Shown: positions 1 through 8,488, numbered from the stretch's first letter. The stretch is DNA of 64,000 nt from Halorubellus sp. JP-L1 (GCF_011440375.1 NZ_JAAOIR010000001.1:1612001-1676000); one strand, 5' to 3'. Translations and numbers: made by a program. Notes: generated by a model from the sequence alone, not told the origin.

Positions 1-62
1 CCCCGCGTTTTAGTAGACTATCCGATACGAACCGATTTGGGAGTGGGACCGAGATTGGAGGT

Positions 63-1013
63 ATGGTCGCGGACGACGGAACGGAGACCGGGGAGCAGTC
101 GAACGCGGACGCGTTCGCGCTCGTCGGCAACGAGCACCGCGCCGCCATCCTGCGGGCGCTCCTTTCCGCGCACGCCGACCCGGAGACGCCGTACCCGACG
201 CCGTTCGCCGTACTCCGCGAGCGCGCGGGCGTTGCGGTCTCCTCGCAGTTCGCGTACCACCTCGACGAGCTCGTCGGTGCGTTCGTCGCGAAGACCGGCG
301 ACGGCTACCGGCTCAGGTACGCCGGGTGGAAGGCCGCCGCCGCGCTCGCCGCCGGCACCTACGCCGACCAGCCCGCGTTCGGCCCCACCGGCGTCGACGG
401 CGCGTGCCCGCACTGTCGAGCGAGCGCGCTGCACGCGAGCTACGGCGACGCCTGGCTCACCGTCGCGTGCCACGGCTGCGAGCGCGTCCTCGCGCGCTAC
501 CCGTTCCCGCCCGGTCCCGCCGCCGACCGCCTCCGCGACGACGGCGTCGACGGCCTCCTCTACGCGTTCGACCGGCGCGTCCGCTCGCACTTCGCGCTCG
601 CCGCCGACGGCGTCTGCCCCGAGTGCGCCGGACGGACGACGAGAGGGCTCGAGGTCGTCGCCGACCCCGACGAGACGGCGCCGACCGCGACCCGCGGCGA
701 CGGACACGCCCTGGAGGCGGTCGCGGACTGCGAGCAGTGCGGGAACCACCTCGCGTTCCCCGTCGGCCTCCTCGCGCTCGAGGACCCCGACGTCGCCGCG
801 GCGCTCGCCGACCGCGGCCTCGACCCCGGGACGACCCCGTTCTGGGAGCTCCCCGTCCTCGACGACGACGCCGTCACCGCGAGCGGCACCGACCCGCTCG
901 AAGCGACCGTCGCAGTACGCGGATTCGACGCGGCGGACATCAGCGACGCTCCCGACGTCGTCCACGTCGTCGTCACCGCCGACCTCGACGTCCGCGTCAC
1001 CGAGGACCACTGA
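63..1013 (+). CDS. winged-helix regulator with zinc-ribbon cysteine pairs
   Basis: Predicted cytoplasmic DNA-binding regulator of 316 residues. Residues 15-90 look like an ArsR-type winged helix, with FALVGNEHRAAILRAL at the start of the fold and a QFAYHLDEL recognition segment. Four CxxC pairs follow (C115/C118, C136/C139, C185/C188, C223/C226), which suggests two zinc ribbons. This N-terminal winged helix plus CxxC architecture is common among haloarchaeal proteins of unknown target. The ATG at 63 is taken because the helix-turn-helix begins shortly after it. It stands alone on the plus strand, facing the minus-strand OsmC gene. The target genes cannot be read from the sequence. Confidence 0.8.
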   Translation: MVADDGTETGEQSNADAFALVGNEHRAAILRALLSAHADPETPYPTPFAVLRERAGVAVSSQFAYHLDELVGAFVAKTGDGYRLRYAGWKAAAALAAGTYADQPAFGPTGVDGACPHCRASALHASYGDAWLTVACHGCERVLARYPFPPGPAADRLRDDGVDGLLYAFDRRVRSHFALAADGVCPECAGRTTRGLEVVADPDETAPTATRGDGHALEAVADCEQCGNHLAFPVGLLALEDPDVAAALADRGLDPGTTPFWELPVLDDDAVTASGTDPLEATVAVRGFDAADISDAPDVVHVVVTADLDVRVTEDH

Positions 1014-1110
1014 CCCCGAATTGGTTCGCAAGAGTCCGGATCCGTCGAAATAGTCCGCGAGAGCGCCGGCGAGCGCCCGTCGCCGAGTCGGGGTGGATTT
1101 CCGTCGACTC

Positions 1111-1674
1111 TCAGAGCGAGACCTGTTCGGTCTCGACGCTGACGCCGTTCCGGACGTTGTCCAGCAGCGGCGACGTTTCCTCCACCACCTCCCGGAGCTC
1201 CTCGAGTTCCTCCGGCGAGGCGTCTGACTCCACGTACACCGTGCAGTTCACGTGCTCGTACCCGGGGCGGACGTCCTCGGAGATGCCGAGGAACCCCTGG
1301 AGGTTGACGTCGCCGTCTAGCTCCAGCCTCAGCGAGTCCAGCTCGATCCCCATGCCGGCGGCGTGTGCCGCGTACCCGACGGTCAGGCACGACCCGATGG
1401 CCGAGAGCAGGAGCTCGACCGCATTCGGCCCCGTCCGGTCGCCGAGGATCTCTTCCGGTTCGTCGCCCTCGATCTCGAACGTCCGCGTGTGGATCGTCTC
1501 GCCCGCCTGGTCGAAGTCGTCGATCCGCGTCATGGACCGCAGGGCATCCGTCCACTCGGTCTCCGCCCGGAACTGGAACTGGCCGACTGTCGAGTCGTCC
1601 GTCACTGCCTCGACCGTCTGCTCGAGCTTCGATACGTCAACGCCGTTCATCGTCTTCGTGGTATGCTTCGGCAT
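1111..1674 (-). CDS. OsmC family protein
   Basis: An OsmC/Ohr-fold protein of 187 residues. OsmC proteins reduce organic hydroperoxides with a pair of cysteines. The first, C96, lies in the conserved AIGSCLTVGY segment at the start of the long central helix. The second, C144, lies in the HVNCTVYV strand, so both redox positions appear present. An upstream ATG would add 72 Arg-rich residues unlike the family; the start at 1674 gives a normal length. The next gene is on the same strand about 150 bp away, so co-transcription is uncertain. Confidence 0.85.
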   Translation of the reverse strand: MPKHTTKTMNGVDVSKLEQTVEAVTDDSTVGQFQFRAETEWTDALRSMTRIDDFDQAGETIHTRTFEIEGDEPEEILGDRTGPNAVELLLSAIGSCLTVGYAAHAAGMGIELDSLRLELDGDVNLQGFLGISEDVRPGYEHVNCTVYVESDASPEELEELREVVEETSPLLDNVRNGVSVETEQVSL

Positions 1675-1820
1675 GCAATACCGTCTACGGGCGACAGGAG
1701 CATCGAGGCGTCGCGTGATAGACTTGCATTCGGTGCGCGGGTTGCAGCCACTGCCCGGGTTGCAGTCGACGAAACGCCGTCGCCGCTGCAAGTACCCCCG
1801 ACGACTGGTAGCGACTCGGA

Positions 1821-2627
1821 CTACGCGGTCGGTTCGAGACCGATCGGCGTCGCTTCGCGTCGATAGGACTCGTACAGCGACGCCGCCCACGCTCGCGCCA
1901 CCGGGTCCTCGGTGTCGACGAGCACCGCGACCGCCCCGCTGTCGGGGTCGCAGCCGCTGATCGCGACCCTGGTATCGAGGATGCCGACGCCGAACGCGGG
2001 CAGAGCGTCGTGCACCGAGACGGTGAGGTCACCGCCCGACAGCCTGTCGGCGAACTGCTCGGGACACGTCTCGTGGATGCGCCCGACGACGCCAGGGGAT
2101 TCTATCAGCTCCGTCTCCATGCCCGCATCCAGCGCCCGGCAGAACTCGTCCACGCACGGCGCCAGGAGGGACACGTCGAACCCCACGAACCGCAACCGGT
2201 CCGTCTCCTCGAGCAGCGAGGCGAACCGATTCACCGGCCCGTAGGGGTCCGCCGCCCTCGCGACCGTCACGACCGCATCCGTGCACATCTCGATCCCGAA
2301 ACCGTCCGCTTCGTTCGGGAGGAGCCGCCAGACGTCGCGGAGTCGTCGCTCGGTCTCGACCCGGTCGAGCAGCTCCCGGACGCCGACCGCGACGAACGCG
2401 CCCGGTTTCGTCGCCTCGTAGTACTTGCCGTTCCTGCGGATCCAGTTCCGGTCCTCGAACGCGCGGAGCGTCCGCCCGATCGTGGACTGGGACACGCCCG
2501 TCAGCGACAGCAGGTCCGCTCGGGTCCGCGGTCGCGTGGCCAGCGCGCCGAGCGCATCGACCCGGTGCTCCGACCGCACGAGGAACTCGACGTCGTCGAG
2601 CGGTCCGGTCGAAGCACTCGAAAGCAT
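1821..2627 (-). CDS. helix-turn-helix transcriptional regulator (FilR1/DUF1724-like)
   Basis: A 268-residue predicted regulator. Residues 10-75 form a MarR/ArsR-like winged helix (VRSEHRVDALGALATRP, with GVSQSTIGRTLRAFEDR as the recognition region). The remaining ~190 residues resemble the C-terminal sensory domain found after archaeal winged helices in methanogenesis-regulator-like proteins (FilR1/DUF1724). The start at 2627 is the ATG closest to the HTH; an upstream extension is Arg-rich out-of-family sequence. No ligand or target can be inferred. Confidence 0.75.
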   Translation of the reverse strand: MLSSASTGPLDDVEFLVRSEHRVDALGALATRPRTRADLLSLTGVSQSTIGRTLRAFEDRNWIRRNGKYYEATKPGAFVAVGVRELLDRVETERRLRDVWRLLPNEADGFGIEMCTDAVVTVARAADPYGPVNRFASLLEETDRLRFVGFDVSLLAPCVDEFCRALDAGMETELIESPGVVGRIHETCPEQFADRLSGGDLTVSVHDALPAFGVGILDTRVAISGCDPDSGAVAVLVDTEDPVARAWAASLYESYRREATPIGLEPTA

Positions 2628-2769
2628 GGGAGACGTACGCACGGAGCCATCATAGCCATTCGGTCGAGTAAGATGGCGCTTTGTACCCACTTGCCGAGTC
2701 GCCGCCCGTCGAGGGAGCGGTCCGGGTGCGACCGCCAGTTTCTCAGATTCCACCCTCGAACGTCGCCGC

Positions 2770-3546
2770 ATGGACTCACCGCCGACCGTCGTCCTCACGA
2801 ACGACGACGGCATCGACGCCCCCGGCATCGCCGCGCTCCACGACGCCCTCCAAACCGTCGCCGACGTGACCGTCGTCGCACCCGTCGACAACCAGAGCGG
2901 CGTCGGGCGCGCCGCCGACCGCGAGTTCGCCGTCCGCGAGCACGACCGCGGGTACGCCGTCACCGGCACGCCCGCGGACTGCGTCGCGTACGGCCTGCAC
3001 GTCGTCGACGACCCCGACTTCGTCGTCGCCGGCGCCAACGACGGCCCGAACGTCGGCGCGGACAACGTCGGCCGCTCCGGGACCGTCGGCGCCGCCGCCG
3101 AAGCCGCGTTCCTCGGTCACGCCGGCATCGCCCTCTCCACGTACGACCCCGTCGAAGGCGGCCTCGTCGAGTTCGAGCGGAACGCGTTCGACGCCACCCA
3201 GGACGTCGCCCGACGCCTCGTCGACGCCATCGCTCCCGAGACGCTCACCGACGCGGACGCCTACCTCAGCGTGAACGTCCCCACCGAGACGACCGACGAC
3301 ACGCACCTGCGGCTCACCGAACCCGTCCACGACTACTCGCTCCGCGTCGACGAATCAGGCGACGGCTACGCCGTCACCAGCGCGTTCTACGACCCGCTCC
3401 GCCCCGACCGCGACGAACGAGTCACCGACCCCGTCGGCACCGACCGGCGCGCGCTCGCCGACGGCGACGTGAGCATCGCCCCGCTCTCGACCACCACGAA
3501 CACCGTCGACCACGAGCCGTTCCGGTCGCTCGAAGAACGATACTGA
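2770..3546 (+). CDS. surE: 5'/3'-nucleotidase SurE
   Basis: A SurE-type metal-dependent phosphatase of 258 residues, near the family's usual length. It removes phosphate from nucleoside monophosphates. The diagnostic N-terminal motif TNDDGIDAPG at residues 10-19 supplies the Asp-Asp metal ligands. Further family signatures are PVDNQSGVGR (~40), the GTPADCVAYGL segment (~70) and AGANDGPNVGADN (~90). The gene stands alone on the plus strand, with a ~140-bp gap to the divergent HTH regulator upstream, and converges on the next minus-strand gene. Confidence 0.93.
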   Translation: MDSPPTVVLTNDDGIDAPGIAALHDALQTVADVTVVAPVDNQSGVGRAADREFAVREHDRGYAVTGTPADCVAYGLHVVDDPDFVVAGANDGPNVGADNVGRSGTVGAAAEAAFLGHAGIALSTYDPVEGGLVEFERNAFDATQDVARRLVDAIAPETLTDADAYLSVNVPTETTDDTHLRLTEPVHDYSLRVDESGDGYAVTSAFYDPLRPDRDERVTDPVGTDRRALADGDVSIAPLSTTTNTVDHEPFRSLEERY

Positions 3547-3594
3547 CCTCCGGCCTCGCCACGGCCGAAACCGGGACCCGGCCTCGCAGGGGCG

Positions 3595-4044
3595 TTACTC
3601 CTCGTCCTCGTCCGCGTCGGCGTCCTCGCTCGCGCCACCGTCCTCGTCCGCGTCGGCGTGTGCGTCCTCCAGCGTACTCCGGAGTTCCGGCACCGTCGAC
3701 GCCAGGTCCCCGACCTGGTCGTGCGCGTCCTCGATCGTCGCGATCAGGTCCTCGACCGTCTCGATCTCCGCCTCCAGGTCGTCGGCGTCCTCGAACGCGT
3801 CCGCGCGCTTCCCCATCACGAATGCCTTCTTCGCGTCCCGGAGGTGGTCCTCGGCGTCGCCGACGTCGAGCGCCGATCGCAGCCCGTTCAGGACGCCGAG
3901 GACGTTGTCCGCGTCCGACTCCCAGACCTCGTCCGCCTCCGGGAGCGCCGCTCGCGCCTCGGCGAGCGCCGACTCCACGTCCTCGCGCATCTCCGACGCC
4001 ATCTCGCCGAACAGTTCGTCGTCGTCGAGACTGGTCTGACTCAT
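3595..4044 (-). CDS. DUF5790-type coiled-coil protein
   Basis: A 149-residue, very acidic haloarchaeal protein that I place by memory in the DUF5790 group. It is almost entirely helical heptad-like sequence (DLEAEIETVEDLIATIEDAHD) with a disordered Asp/Glu/Ala tail. No enzymatic motif, signal peptide or membrane segment is visible. The ATG at 4044 opens with MSQTSLDDDELFGEM. The upstream in-frame ATG adds basic, non-haloarchaeal-looking residues and is rejected. Function unknown. Confidence 0.75.
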   Translation of the reverse strand: MSQTSLDDDELFGEMASEMREDVESALAEARAALPEADEVWESDADNVLGVLNGLRSALDVGDAEDHLRDAKKAFVMGKRADAFEDADDLEAEIETVEDLIATIEDAHDQVGDLASTVPELRSTLEDAHADADEDGGASEDADADEDEE

Positions 4045-4218
4045 GCCGAGAACGACGCCCGCGAAGGGGTTAAGTACCCGCCTGAAAGTGAAAGTGAAAT
4101 CCCGGCCGAGAGCGCGCCACGACCGCATCTGTGCCGAGTGGACCGATAGAGACGACGCCCCCCGTCGCTCCTCGATCGAGCGCTCGCCGTCGACCCCGAC
4201 CCATCGCTCCGCGACCGG

Positions 4219-4575
4219 TCACTCGCGCTCGACGGAGTCGACCTGCATCAGCGGGTAGCCGTCCTGCATCGCCATGCTCGTGTACACCGTCACGCCCTCG
4301 TACTCGATCCGCATCGACACGTCCACGAGCGACCCCGTCAACTCCACGTAGTCCGCGCCTGCCTCGGCGATAGCCGCTGCCAGGGCGTCCTCGCGGATCG
4401 CGACCTGGACGTCCTCGCAATGGGGCTGGTTCTCGATAGATTCCTCCATCGCTCGCGCGAGGCTGGCCGCGCTCGTCGGCGACACCGGCGTCCCCGCGAA
4501 CTGGTGGTAGAGCGATCCGAACTTGATCCCCGCCTCGAACGCGGCTTCCTCGCCAGTCGTCGGCTCCTCGACCAT
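4219..4575 (-). CDS. mptD: archaeal dihydroneopterin aldolase (MptD-like)
   Basis: A 118-residue protein matching the length and sequence style of the archaeal dihydroneopterin aldolase family MptD (formerly DUF372). That family cleaves 7,8-dihydroneopterin to 6-hydroxymethyl-dihydropterin in pterin synthesis. The family-like segment AGIKFGSLYHQFAGTPVS lies at residues 15-32, and the C-terminal half (VSMRIEYEGVTVYTSMAM) is also typical. The start at 4575 is the first methionine giving a compact protein; longer forms add Arg-rich sequence. Assignment is by recalled similarity, since the family lacks a short unmistakable motif. Confidence 0.75.
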   Translation of the reverse strand: MVEEPTTGEEAAFEAGIKFGSLYHQFAGTPVSPTSAASLARAMEESIENQPHCEDVQVAIREDALAAAIAEAGADYVELTGSLVDVSMRIEYEGVTVYTSMAMQDGYPLMQVDSVERE

Positions 4576-4675
4576 ACCTCGAATCCGAGGGCGACGCCAA
4601 AGGGGATTCGGGTTCGAGCGCCGCGCCGACGCGAACCGCACGCTTCTTGTTCGCGGTCGTCCTGCCACCACACGA

Positions 4676-5428
4676 ATGGACGACCCCGTCCTCCTCACCG
4701 GCGCCCGCGGGCACGTCGGCACCGCACTCCTGGACTACGCGGGCGAGGAGTACGACTGGCGGCTGCTCGACCGCGACCCGCCCGCCGACGCCGACGAGTA
4801 CCCCGGCGAGTTCGTCGTCGCGGACATCACCGACGAGGACGCCGTCCGCGACGCCGTCGCGGGCTGCGGCGCCGTCGTCCACCTCGCGGGCGACCCGCGT
4901 AAGACCGCGCCCTGGTCGAGCGTCCTCTCGAACAACGTCGACGGCACCCACACCGTCCTCCAGGCCGCCGTCGACGAGGGCGTCGAGAAGGTCGCGTTCG
5001 CCTCCTCGAACCACGCCGTCAAGCACTACGAGACCGAGCGCAAACCCGACCTCTACCGCGAGCACGACGACTTCCTGCTGGACGGCTCGGAACTCCCTCG
5101 CCCCGGGAACCTCTACGGCGTCTCGAAGGCCGCCGGCGAGACCCTCGGCCGCTACTACCACGACGAACACGACCTCAGCTTCGTCGCCGTCCGCATCGGG
5201 AACCTCACCGAGGAACACCCCCCGAAGGACTACGAGCGCGGCCAGGCGATGTGGCTCTCCTACCGCGACTGCGGGCACCTCTTCCAGCGCACCATCGAAG
5301 CCGACTACGACTACGAGATCGTGTACGGCATCAGCAACAACGACCGAAAGTACTACTCGCTCGAGAACGCAAAGGACGTCCTCGGCTACGAACCGCGGGA
5401 CAACTCCGCGGAGTACGCGGGCGAGTAG
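4676..5428 (+). CDS. azf: NAD-dependent sugar dehydrogenase/epimerase, probable Azf (glucose-6-phosphate dehydrogenase)
   Basis: An extended short-chain dehydrogenase of 250 residues. The Rossmann glycine motif LLTGARGHVG is at the N terminus, DIT follows the second strand, VVHLAG is the cofactor-binding turn, and the catalytic Tyr-x3-Lys occurs as LYGVSKAAGE. The C terminus (NDRKYYSLENAKDVLGYEPRD) is like the NAD-dependent glucose-6-phosphate dehydrogenase Azf of Haloferax. From memory, the Haloferax azf locus also lies near rpa2 and histone, as here. The last 28 bp, including the stop, recur at 7110-7137 beyond an A+T-rich insertion, so this 3' end looks like an integration target. A general NAD-dependent epimerase is the alternative. 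Confidence 0.75.
   Translation: MDDPVLLTGARGHVGTALLDYAGEEYDWRLLDRDPPADADEYPGEFVVADITDEDAVRDAVAGCGAVVHLAGDPRKTAPWSSVLSNNVDGTHTVLQAAVDEGVEKVAFASSNHAVKHYETERKPDLYREHDDFLLDGSELPRPGNLYGVSKAAGETLGRYYHDEHDLSFVAVRIGNLTEEHPPKDYERGQAMWLSYRDCGHLFQRTIEADYDYEIVYGISNNDRKYYSLENAKDVLGYEPRDNSAEYAGE
5401..5428. repeat. left copy of a 28-bp direct repeat (att-like)
   Basis: The sequence from caactccgcgg to the stop codon of the Azf-like gene matches 7110-7137 at 27 of 28 positions; the difference is g versus t at position 19. The pair brackets about 1.7 kb of A+T-rich DNA. This is the arrangement left by site-specific integration into the 3' end of a gene, which keeps the gene intact. Confidence 0.8.
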
Positions 5429-7109
5429 GGTGCTTTTCGAGCGCTTTTACCCCGTTGAGAAAAGTCGGATTTCTCTGCATCATCCCGCCCTGTTCTTGTA
5501 GTCATACAGGACGGTTAGGTAGGCCACTGAAATGCGTCAGTTCTCTTGTAAGTAAACCGCAAGAGGCCTAGTTTTTACGGTAGAACGCAAGACTGCAGAA
5601 GGAAAATTGGAACAAAGGCTATCTTTGTCTTTTTATCGTCTTCTTATGGGTTCCTAAGAGAATCAACCCTGAGACCCGGTTCGAAGTTCAGAACCCCCGA
5701 CCATCTTAAATAGAAGAGCAGAGCAGGCTCTGGGATTTGAACCTGTTCCTCTTTGTTAGAAACGAAGTCAAAGATATAGTCATCAACATCTTCATCTTGT
5801 TTTACCCATTTATTCATCCTTTTTAGGTGCTTAGTTACGTTCCCGCTCTGGGGAGGTTTGCCTGCACATCCGATCCTTATTTTCTTCTTTAGCTCATTCA
5901 AGCTATAGCTTGTGCTAGGTTCATTCGCTGCAATCCCCCGTAGTATGGCATCATATCTGGTCCCTTTTGTGCCGTCAACAAATTCAAATTTATCTTCACT
6001 TCTCCCATGTGTCCGACCGCTGATAAGACCGAATTCCGTGGAATAGTTTTCATTCAAAGAGCTTGCAGCATTTTTGAGGATTTTTATTGCATCTTGTTCG
6101 CTCCCATAGATGTCCACCTCATCCTCTTGTTTATAGTATATGTCATTTGATACGCAAAAATGGTAGCAGAACTTTTGCATCAGCTGAGGGGATTCGAGTG
6201 CTTCAAAAGCAAGGGTTTCCACAAAGTCGTCGTTGACCTCGATATTTAGCTTATCAAATCCCTTGTTTGCGATCTGGACAAGGTCGTCCTCCGACCACTG
6301 GCGAAGAGAAATCGTATCGACTCGTGAATTTAAATCGGAGTCGGCAGAAGTGAGTGCATCACCTCGATAGTCGATATATCCCACGCAAATTAACGCGTCT
6401 CTGTCTATTGCCTCCTTAATTTCTTCAGCAATATCCTTATGAATATCATCGGGTATTTTGTGAGCGTCGTCGATGAAAATCACAAACCGTTCCTCCTGAA
6501 AAAGCTCAAGAACAGTATCTATCCCTAGATTCTTTTCTTCGATTATAGTCTCAAACTCTACTTCTGTATCGTCTTTCTTATATTGCCCAGTTATTGCTTT
6601 GATACTTGCCGCCAGTTTTTTGCTAGTTGTTTTTCTCTCTCCTTCCTTTGTTTCTTTAGTGTATTTCGTGGGTTCGTCTAATTTATTCAGCACTATCTTC
6701 CACAAGTCGTCCTTTGACTCGACTTTGTTTCCCCTTACAGGAACATGATTTGATGGCACCCTCTCAACCTCTTCTACGACATACTTCACTAATGCTGACT
6801 TACCCGTTTTTGAGGGTCCAGAGATAGAAACTGCGGCTGTTTCTTTGAATAAGTAATCTGCTAGTTCCTCCTCTTTATGTCCTTCTCGCCTCCGGATATA
6901 GGTGTGTTCGGGATAGCCGGTTTCCCGAAATACCTTCCCAACCCTTAAGTCATTCATTCTGGAAAAAAGACATGGTGGCGTGTATTAAACGTTAGCCATT
7001 CGCAGATTCCTATATGGAGTCCATCAGCGGCAAAATTAATACGGGAAGTCAAGAAAGGTTAGTTCTTCATGTGGAATTCTTACTGCTCTGTGCCCTCTGA
7101 TGCGTGCGG
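5429..7109. mobile_element. A+T-rich mini-island between direct repeats
   Basis: About 1.68 kb of clearly lower G+C sequence separates the two copies of the 28-bp repeat. It holds the ATPase gene at 5644-6957 plus two short non-coding flanks (5429-5643 and 6958-7109) in which I see no gene. The sharp composition change at both repeats supports a discrete insertion. Confidence 0.7.
5644..6957 (-). CDS. STAND/AAA-like P-loop ATPase on an A+T-rich island
   Basis: A 437-residue ATPase of unknown function. Residues 1-30 (VFRETGYPEHTYIRRR) precede a Walker A motif at residues 47-54 (GPSKTGKS). A Walker B follows at residues 158-165 (FVIFIDDA), then a helical region containing LESPQLMQKFCYHF. The C-terminal ~110 residues look like a winged helix (YDAILRGIAANEPSTSYSLNELKKKI). 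Its G+C content is far below that of its neighbours and it is rich in Lys, Ile and Asn, unlike the acidic host proteome, so it was probably acquired recently. It is the only sizeable gene inside the 28-bp repeats; no integrase or transposase accompanies it. Orc1/Cdc6-like ATPases are an alternative, but no initiator-specific signature is seen. Confidence 0.85.
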   Translation of the reverse strand: MNDLRVGKVFRETGYPEHTYIRRREGHKEEELADYLFKETAAVSISGPSKTGKSALVKYVVEEVERVPSNHVPVRGNKVESKDDLWKIVLNKLDEPTKYTKETKEGERKTTSKKLAASIKAITGQYKKDDTEVEFETIIEEKNLGIDTVLELFQEERFVIFIDDAHKIPDDIHKDIAEEIKEAIDRDALICVGYIDYRGDALTSADSDLNSRVDTISLRQWSEDDLVQIANKGFDKLNIEVNDDFVETLAFEALESPQLMQKFCYHFCVSNDIYYKQEDEVDIYGSEQDAIKILKNAASSLNENYSTEFGLISGRTHGRSEDKFEFVDGTKGTRYDAILRGIAANEPSTSYSLNELKKKIRIGCAGKPPQSGNVTKHLKRMNKWVKQDEDVDDYIFDFVSNKEEQVQIPEPALLFYLRWSGVLNFEPGLRVDSLRNP

Positions 7110-7137
7110 CAACTCCGCGGAGTACGCTGGCGAGTAG
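7110..7137. repeat. right copy of the 28-bp direct repeat (att-like)
   Basis: This copy repeats the last codons and stop of the Azf-like gene (5401-5428) with one mismatch. It is not preceded by any coding sequence in that frame, so it looks like the remnant of the original gene end or an att scar at the far boundary of the island. Confidence 0.8.
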
Positions 7138-7179
7138 CCGCGAGCGGCCGATCCACTGCGGCTGCGAGTGGGCGCGGCG

Positions 7180-7749
7180 CTACGATTGCTCGTCGACGTC
7201 CGCACCGGCGGCGTTGCGCTGCACGCTCTCGATGCCGTTCCTCGCGCCGGCCTTCCGGTCGTAGCCTTCGCCGCTGTCCGCGATCACGTTCCCGTTGTCG
7301 TGACGGAGCCGCCACCGCCACTCGTTCGCGCGGTCGCGATAGATCTCGAACGTCGCCTTGCTTCCCGCGGGGACGGTCTCGGCGACCTCCTCGGTCGCCT
7401 CCCGCTCGCCCGCTGCGTCTGCGTCGTCTCCTCCCGCACCCGCGTCGTCTGGCGACTCCGCGTCCGCGTCTACGGCGTCGCTCCCGATGCCGCTCGCCGC
7501 GACGTCGGCGTCGGTGTCGACGTCGCCGTCGGCCGCCGGCCACGCGAACTCGACCTCGTAACTCGACTCGTCGCCCTCGCGCTCCACGTCGACCTCCATC
7601 TCGACCTCGCCCGGCGGCGTGACCGTCACCGAGTCGGCGACCGGAACGGCGTCGCCGCTGTCGAACGCGTTCGCCACGTTGTGCAGGTACGACGCGATCG
7701 CTTTCCGGGTCGCAGTCTGAGTGGTCTTGTAGAGGGGTTCATCCGACAT
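7180..7749 (-). CDS. amphi-Trp domain protein with C-terminal YegP/HVO_2922-type domain
   Basis: A 189-residue two-domain protein. The N-terminal part (YKTTQTATRKAIASYLHNVANAFDSG, then EVEMEVDVEREG) matches the amphi-Trp domain, a short haloarchaeal domain of unknown role. A long acidic Asp/Ala linker follows. The C-terminal ~55 residues (FEIYRDRANEWRWRLRHDNG...IADSGEGY) match the YegP/DUF1508 fold also seen in HVO_2922, often linked with stress-related small proteins. The start ATG is at 7749. Function unknown; probably cytoplasmic. Confidence 0.85.
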   Translation of the reverse strand: MSDEPLYKTTQTATRKAIASYLHNVANAFDSGDAVPVADSVTVTPPGEVEMEVDVEREGDESSYEVEFAWPAADGDVDTDADVAASGIGSDAVDADAESPDDAGAGGDDADAAGEREATEEVAETVPAGSKATFEIYRDRANEWRWRLRHDNGNVIADSGEGYDRKAGARNGIESVQRNAAGADVDEQS

Positions 7750-7858
7750 GCTCTAATCGACGGCCGCCGCGCGGATAACTGTTGAGCCGTACTCGTCGGG
7801 CAGTCCCCGCGCTCTCTCAGGCCGCACGCGTATATCTCCTCGCGTGCTATCGTTTGGC

Positions 7859-8302
7859 ATGGGAGCCGAGGACCGGAACGACGACGAGTCCGCGGGCGAC
7901 GCAGACGACCTCACCGACGCGGAGGCGTCGGCGCTGCACGAGGTCGAACTCGGCATCGAGCACCTGCATCGCGCGCACGGACACCTCGTCGCGTTCCACC
8001 ACGCAACCGGCCGCGGTATGGACCACCTCGCCGACGCCGAAACGCGCCTGCGCGAGACCGGGCACGACGCGCTCGCCGACGCCATCCGCGACGAGTTCCT
8101 CCCCCGGGGCGTCGCCGAGAGCGGACACCCCGACGACCCCGGACGGTGGTCGTACGACCTCCTCGAGACCTACGAGGAATCGTTCCTCCGCGACATCGTC
8201 GCGTTCGGCGCAGACGCCACCGACGAGATCGCCGGCGGCCGCCGGCACGTGAAGGAACGACGCCAGGAACGCGAGTGGAAGGACCGCGCCGAGCGAGACT
8301 GA
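7859..8302 (+). CDS. conserved haloarchaeal protein of unknown function
   Basis: A 147-residue acidic protein. The central part reads as long helices with many His residues (EVELGIEHLHRAHGHLVAFHHATGRGMDHL), which could be a four-helix or metal-linked bundle, but no family motif is recognised. The C terminus is charged and helical. The ATG at 7859 is preferred over one five codons earlier because MGAEDRNDDESAG is a typical acidic haloarchaeal N terminus. It converges with the DUF309 gene; tandem repeats lie between the two stops. Confidence 0.65.
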   Translation: MGAEDRNDDESAGDADDLTDAEASALHEVELGIEHLHRAHGHLVAFHHATGRGMDHLADAETRLRETGHDALADAIRDEFLPRGVAESGHPDDPGRWSYDLLETYEESFLRDIVAFGADATDEIAGGRRHVKERRQEREWKDRAERD

Positions 8303-8346
8303 GCCAACAGGGCTGGTCGAGCCGACCGGCCCGGCTCGCTGGCGTC

Positions 8347-8488
8347 AGTCGAAGAGGCCGTCGACGTCGCTCGCACTGATAGTCACTCGAACAGGCCGTC
8401 GACGTCGCTCGCACTGATAGTCACTCGAACAGGCCGTCGACGTCGCTCGCACTGATAGTCACTCGAACAGGCCGTCGACGTCGCTCGC
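8347..8488. repeat. tandem 38-bp repeats built from a gene 3' end
   Basis: A degenerate 34-bp copy (8347-8380), two perfect 38-bp units (8381-8418 and 8419-8456) and a third partial unit from 8457 run directly into the DUF309 gene. Each unit carries the codons for the last residues (DVDGLFE) and the stop of that gene. Because 38 is not a multiple of three, the extra copies are not in one reading frame. No spacers are present, so this is not CRISPR. Confidence 0.9.

Noticed and set aside
5429-5643. Extra gene or recombinase within the mini-island
   Set aside because: All frames are short and lack recognisable motifs; the same holds for 6958-7109.
8347-8488. CRISPR array
   Set aside because: The units are directly adjacent with no spacers and derive from a gene end; the same applies to 56415-56538 and 58058-58158.
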